From NCBI RefSeq assembly GCF_023206395.1, contig NZ_CP066150.1:682001-746000 (forward strand): 64,000 bases of DNA, written 5' to 3'. Origin of the DNA: Vibrio sp. ED004 (GTDB lineage: Bacteria > Pseudomonadota > Gammaproteobacteria > Enterobacterales > Vibrionaceae). The translations under genes and the position numbers were made by a program. Below the pieces are notes generated by a model that made no database searches, was not told the origin of the DNA, and saw only the letters and a program-made list of their open reading frames with translations. Position 1 is the stretch's first letter. Each line of letters opens with the position of its first letter. This document shows, one piece after another, positions 62,604 through 64,000 of the stretch.

Positions 62604-63688
62604 GTGTATATATCAAATGTCGAGATATTAAACCTTTGGGGCAAAGAGAAGATTAGTATCCCTTTTAATGAGGGGTTACATTTCTATATGGCCCCAATGG
62701 TGTGGGTAAAAGTACAATTTTGAACCTTATTTCTGATGTTGCGAATGGTGACTCAGATATAAATAATGCATCGTCATCAAAAGAAAGATTTGTTTCGACT
62801 AAGCTAATCTTTAATCGTGATGATGAGTTTTATAAAACCGGCGTTGTCATTCCAGCAGTAACTAAAACCATGGAAAAGGAAGAAAAGTTATTAGATTCCA
62901 TTTTAGAAAATAAAGACTCAACTATTGTTGCCCATGATATAAAAACGTTAAAGTTGATAGAAAGTGAAATTTCTAAAATAGATGAAGGTAATAATATTTT
63001 CATTTCATATGAAAACCAGCCTTTAGGTGAAATAGCAAGATTTAAAAATTCAGCACCTTCTAATTTAAATAAAAATATAGCCCCATATAAAACCTATCTT
63101 TATCAAGAGGATAGAAACGCAAATAAAATAAAGTTATTGCGTGATAAAAATGTAAATACAATATTTAATTATATGTACGGGGTAAATATTGATGACATAT
63201 TTTTAAATATTAGGAAGGAGTTTCATTCATACGAATCGGTAATTAATGACACATTACTGGGAGAGAATGATTTACTTTTTGAAAGTGATATTACTCTCGA
63301 AGATGCGAAAGAAATAAAATCAGAAATAATTATTTTATTCTCAAAGATGAATGAATACTTTAATTATTCTGGGAAGAACATAAGAAAAGACAAAGAAGGT
63401 CGCATAACTCTTTCAACGAAGGATAAATTAATCCCATGTGATAAATTATCTCGTGGAGAAAAAACAGTTATTTATTTGTTTCTTTCAATATTCTTAGAGC
63501 GTAATAGTGAATTGTTTATAATTGATGAACCTGAGATTGGTTTGCATATAGACTGGCAGTTTAAATTGATTAAAGATCTTATGTCAATTGTTCCCGGTAA
63601 GCAGTTCATTGTTGCAACTCATTCGCCAAGTATTATTGAAGATGACTGGTTCGACAGTTGTGTAGAGTTGACACCGGAGAACAGTTAA
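62604..63688 (+). pseudogene. AAA (ABC/OLD-type) ATPase of an AAA-DUF4435 module, frameshifted at Walker A
   Basis: About 361 residues if the frame is restored. The GTG at 62604, with AGGA at 6 bp, opens a frame reading YISNVEILNLWGKEKISIPF ... GLHFY, the usual N-terminal strand of SMC/RecF/AAA_15-type ATPases; it ends at a stop just after Walker A. The rest is in another frame from a GTG at 62702, opening inside Walker A: GPNGVGKST is readable only when a -1 shift at about 62688-62690 joins the two. Later motifs are intact: signature-like LSRGEKTVIYLFLS, Walker B LFIIDEPEIGLHID and the switch VATHSPSII. Whether this is a real mutation, an assembly error or a programmed shift is open. Strongly AT-rich codons suggest transfer. 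It is followed 2 bp later by a DUF4435 gene. Confidence 0.75.
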
Positions 63689-63690
63689 TC

Positions 63691-64000
63691 ATGAATGCGT
63701 TTCCAGCTAGTACTAAAACTCAGCGAAGGTATATTCGATCAACTTTCAGAAAGGGCAGCAGTTTGATGTCGCAAGACAAAACTCGTCGTGGTCATAGAAC
63801 TATTTGGGTTGAGTCGTATGCTGATATACCTTTTTGGGATGGTTTGTTTCATTCCCTTGGAATGAAAAAGGTTACAGTTAAAGCAATTAGAAAGCACGAT
63901 GAAGCAAAAGCTTTCGGAAAAGATGCAATTTTGTCAGTGCTAAAAACAGAGGATGACAAAAAGGTATTAGGCGAGTATTCACTTTTTTGTGTCGATAGTG
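63691..64000 (+). CDS. DUF4435 (TOPRIM-like) protein, 3' truncated by the window
   Basis: The first 103 codons are visible, then the window ends. The ATG is 2 bp after the ATPase stop and has GGAGA at 10 bp, so it is co-transcribed and likely coupled. A basic N-terminus (QRRYIRSTFRKGSS) leads to IWVESYADIPFWDGLFHSL, the signature of DUF4435, where the Glu of WVES is the expected catalytic acid of a TOPRIM-like fold. In PARIS, AriA (ATPase) and AriB (DUF4435 nuclease) form such a pair and block phage by cleaving tRNA on sensing a phage protein; other ATPase-DUF4435 pairs exist. The name AriB is not applied because the ATPase is shorter than AriA and the end is not visible. Confidence 0.75.
   Translation, partial: MNAFPASTKTQRRYIRSTFRKGSSLMSQDKTRRGHRTIWVESYADIPFWDGLFHSLGMKKVTVKAIRKHDEAKAFGKDAILSVLKTEDDKKVLGEYSLFCVDS

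Noticed and set aside
62688..62700. Programmed -1 frameshift in the ATPase gene
   Set aside because: No slippery heptamer of the X XXY YYZ kind, and no obvious downstream stimulatory hairpin. Kept as a less likely option than mutation or sequence error.

Overview
The window is Gammaproteobacterial chromosome and almost certainly from a Vibrio. Support comes from a HutZ heme-utilization protein, CheV, an OmpU-type porin, a DbpA/RhlE helicase pair, an ScsB-C-D thiol-redox cluster, a VCA0849-type type I secretion adhesin, moderate GC, and many conserved Vibrio-style hypotheticals. HutZ, the M23 peptidase family and the VCA0849-type adhesin all have chromosome II relatives in V. cholerae, so the secondary chromosome is plausible; this is inference from memory. 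No rRNA, tRNA, CRISPR array or insertion sequence was recognised.

Layout. 1-9 kb: the 3' end of hutZ, a degenerate PduO-type adenosyltransferase-like protein, cheV, ppiC, a cytoplasmic GH13 amylase, a dCache chemoreceptor, a YjiH-type membrane protein and a DUF1275 membrane protein. 9-20 kb: a GFA-type zinc protein, a membrane-anchored hypothetical, a stand-alone glycogen-binding (CBM48-like) domain, a LysM/M23 peptidoglycan endopeptidase, a GGDEF(degenerate)-EAL protein, two adjacent LysR plus MFS-exporter modules, and small proteins including a 44-codon ORF. 20-29 kb: a two-domain glutaredoxin, an EamA exporter, an OmpU-family porin, an AstE-like deacylase and the scs redox cluster. 29-38 kb: an MscS channel, an extended RecX-like protein, a LuxR-type regulator, a DUF3187 outer-membrane-like protein, a second porin and an M3-type oligopeptidase.

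38-53.7 kb is the dominant feature. It is one operon encoding a 3058-residue surface adhesin, its LapB/LapC/TolC-type type I secretion machinery, an OmpA/TSP3 lipoprotein and a PstS-like periplasmic binding protein. The last four genes overlap or abut, so all six products probably build or sense one surface structure. No LapG-type protease or LapD-type receptor is in the window, and the adhesin N-terminus does not look like a standard LapA retention module. 54-62 kb returns to housekeeping genes: aldo/keto reductase, a lone pseudopilin, dbpA, a DUF6279 lipoprotein, a DEDDh exonuclease, a PPC/DUF296 protein and rhlE.

The last 1.4 kb is different: AT-rich, preceded by a gene-poor stretch with a weak attC-like element and a heptamer repeat. 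It holds an ABC/OLD-type AAA ATPase followed 2 bp later by a DUF4435 (TOPRIM-like) gene cut by the window edge. This pairing is typical of PARIS-like anti-phage systems. In this sequence the ATPase reading frame is broken exactly at the Walker A motif; a -1 shift restores it. This is the best candidate for an unusual system here.
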